In this document: piece by piece, positions 6,611-7,033 of the stretch
Layout: each line of letters starts with the position of its first letter
How positions within the stretch are numbered: position 1 is the stretch's first letter
Assembly: GCF_020216685.1 (NCBI RefSeq)
Contig: NZ_JAIWNS010000229.1
Span: 1-7,033, forward strand
Direction of reading: 5' to 3'
DNA: 7,033 nucleotides
Source of the DNA: Methanospirillum hungatei
GTDB lineage: Archaea; Halobacteriota; Methanomicrobia; Methanomicrobiales; Methanospirillaceae
The notes under the pieces: generated by a model
Database searches by the model: none
What the model was told of the DNA's origin: nothing
What the model saw: only the letters and a program-made list of their open reading frames with translations
Made by a program: the position numbers and the translations under genes

Positions 6611-6624
6611 AGTTGAGTTGTTAC
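6606..6624 (-). repeat. Right terminal inverted repeat of the IS66 element
   Basis: Read on the minus strand it is GTAACAACTCAACTTTAGG, matching the left end at 15 of 19 positions. It contains the last codon positions and the TAA stop of the transposase gene, so coding sequence runs to the very tip of the element. Confidence 0.75.
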
Positions 6625-6772
6625 AAAGGATCTTCCGGATTACCTGTTTCGCAGAGGGAACCGTAACTAATTTACCAGATATCTCTCGGTTTTGGTGTCT
6701 AATGCGAATGGTGTCATCTCAAAATTATGATTGCCAGTAGATCTCCATGATGGTGCAATGGCTAAGGACTGA
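6625..6772. other. Short spacer between the insertion sequence and the right paralogue
   Basis: No gene, RNA or clear signal is seen in these 148 bases. They lie downstream of both the transposase gene and the minus-strand gene at 6773, so they are a convergent 3' region. No copy of the left flank of the element is present next to 6624. Confidence 0.4.
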
Positions 6773-7033
6773 TCACCAGATTTTCGGCTGAAAACCGTCT
6801 CTGTTCACGATACTTGCACTGTCGCCGGTTGCCCTGATGATAAAGAGCCCATTCTTCTCAGCCATTGCCGCTGTTCCTGCATCTTCAGAGATGAATGCAA
6901 CTGCTCCATATAACTTCTTATCTGCATATTCCGGCATCCAGTTCTTTGCCTGACTGAGTTTTTTGAGGAAATGTCTGATGTCCTCTGGCCGCAGTGTAGT
7001 TTTAACCTCTATTATTACTATTTCAGATCCATT
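6773..7033 (-). CDS. DUF3782/PD-(D/E)XK nuclease-like protein, C-terminal part only
   Basis: This is an open minus-strand frame of 86 residues that runs off the right edge; its start is not in the window. It begins NGSEIVIIEVKTTLRPED and ends DGFQPKIW before TGA. It matches the C-terminal 86 residues of the decayed copy at 3982-4634 at 69 positions (about 80%), with mostly conservative changes (T/S, D/E, V/I, R/K). The E and K of IVIIEVK would be part of a PD-(D/E)XK nuclease-like site; the partner Asp lies outside. Unlike the left copy, no frameshift or stop is seen in the visible part. It points the same way as the left copy and lies upstream of it, as in a tandem pair. By analogy with that copy, its N-terminus is expected to be a coiled coil. 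The function of the family is not established. Confidence 0.85.
   Translation of the reverse strand, partial: NGSEIVIIEVKTTLRPEDIRHFLKKLSQAKNWMPEYADKKLYGAVAFISEDAGTAAMAEKNGLFIIRATGDSASIVNRDGFQPKIW

Larger units (their letters stand above)
4782..6624 (+). mobile_element. IS66-family insertion sequence carrying a DUF2080-like gene and a transposase gene
   Basis: The element is about 1843 bases long. Its ends are 19-base imperfect inverted repeats beginning GTAAC, and GTAA ends are typical of the IS66 family. Inside are a 55-codon DUF2080-like gene and an IS66 transposase gene that overlap by 14 bases. No separate IS66 tnpA or tnpB gene of the bacterial type is seen, so this is a compact archaeal layout. 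The 8-base flanks (CTTTTTTC on the left, AAAGGATC on the right) do not match, so the usual target duplication is absent. The element is clearly more A/T-rich than the protease gene, consistent with separate origin. The amber codon in the transposase suggests this copy does not move on its own. Confidence 0.82.

Overview
The window looks like an accessory stretch of a methanogenic archaeon, most likely from the Methanomicrobiales (a Methanospirillum-like genome). This is an inference. It rests on archaeal TATA-like promoters, a GGTGATC ribosome binding site, a secreted protease with PEGA and PKD domains, DUF3782/PD-(D/E)XK-like coiled-coil proteins in several copies, and an IS66-type element carrying a DUF2080-like small gene.

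Left half (1-3392): a promoter region and one large intact plus-strand gene for a secreted 1082-residue protein. It carries two different protease active sites in one chain: a papain-like (C1) cysteine protease and a subtilisin-like (S8) serine protease. They are joined by two PEGA domains and followed by a PKD domain. The N-terminal prodomain looks like that of the subtilase, so the papain-PEGA-PEGA block appears to sit inside a subtilase, between its prodomain and its catalytic domain. This is the most interesting object in the window.

Middle (3393-4781): a mostly non-coding convergent spacer with T-rich tracts and a short orphan reading frame without a good start. It is followed on the minus strand by a decayed DUF3782/PD-(D/E)XK-like gene, broken by a one-base deletion and an in-frame TGA.

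Right half (4782-7033): an IS66-family insertion sequence of about 1.84 kb, bounded by 19-bp imperfect inverted repeats starting GTAAC. It encodes a 55-residue DUF2080-like protein that overlaps the start of the transposase gene. The transposase keeps its DDE residues but is interrupted by an amber codon. Beyond the element, the 3' end of a second DUF3782/PD-(D/E)XK-like gene runs off the right edge on the minus strand. Over the 86 residues that can be compared it is about 80% identical to the decayed copy. The element therefore sits between two same-direction paralogues, one dead and one apparently intact as far as it can be seen.
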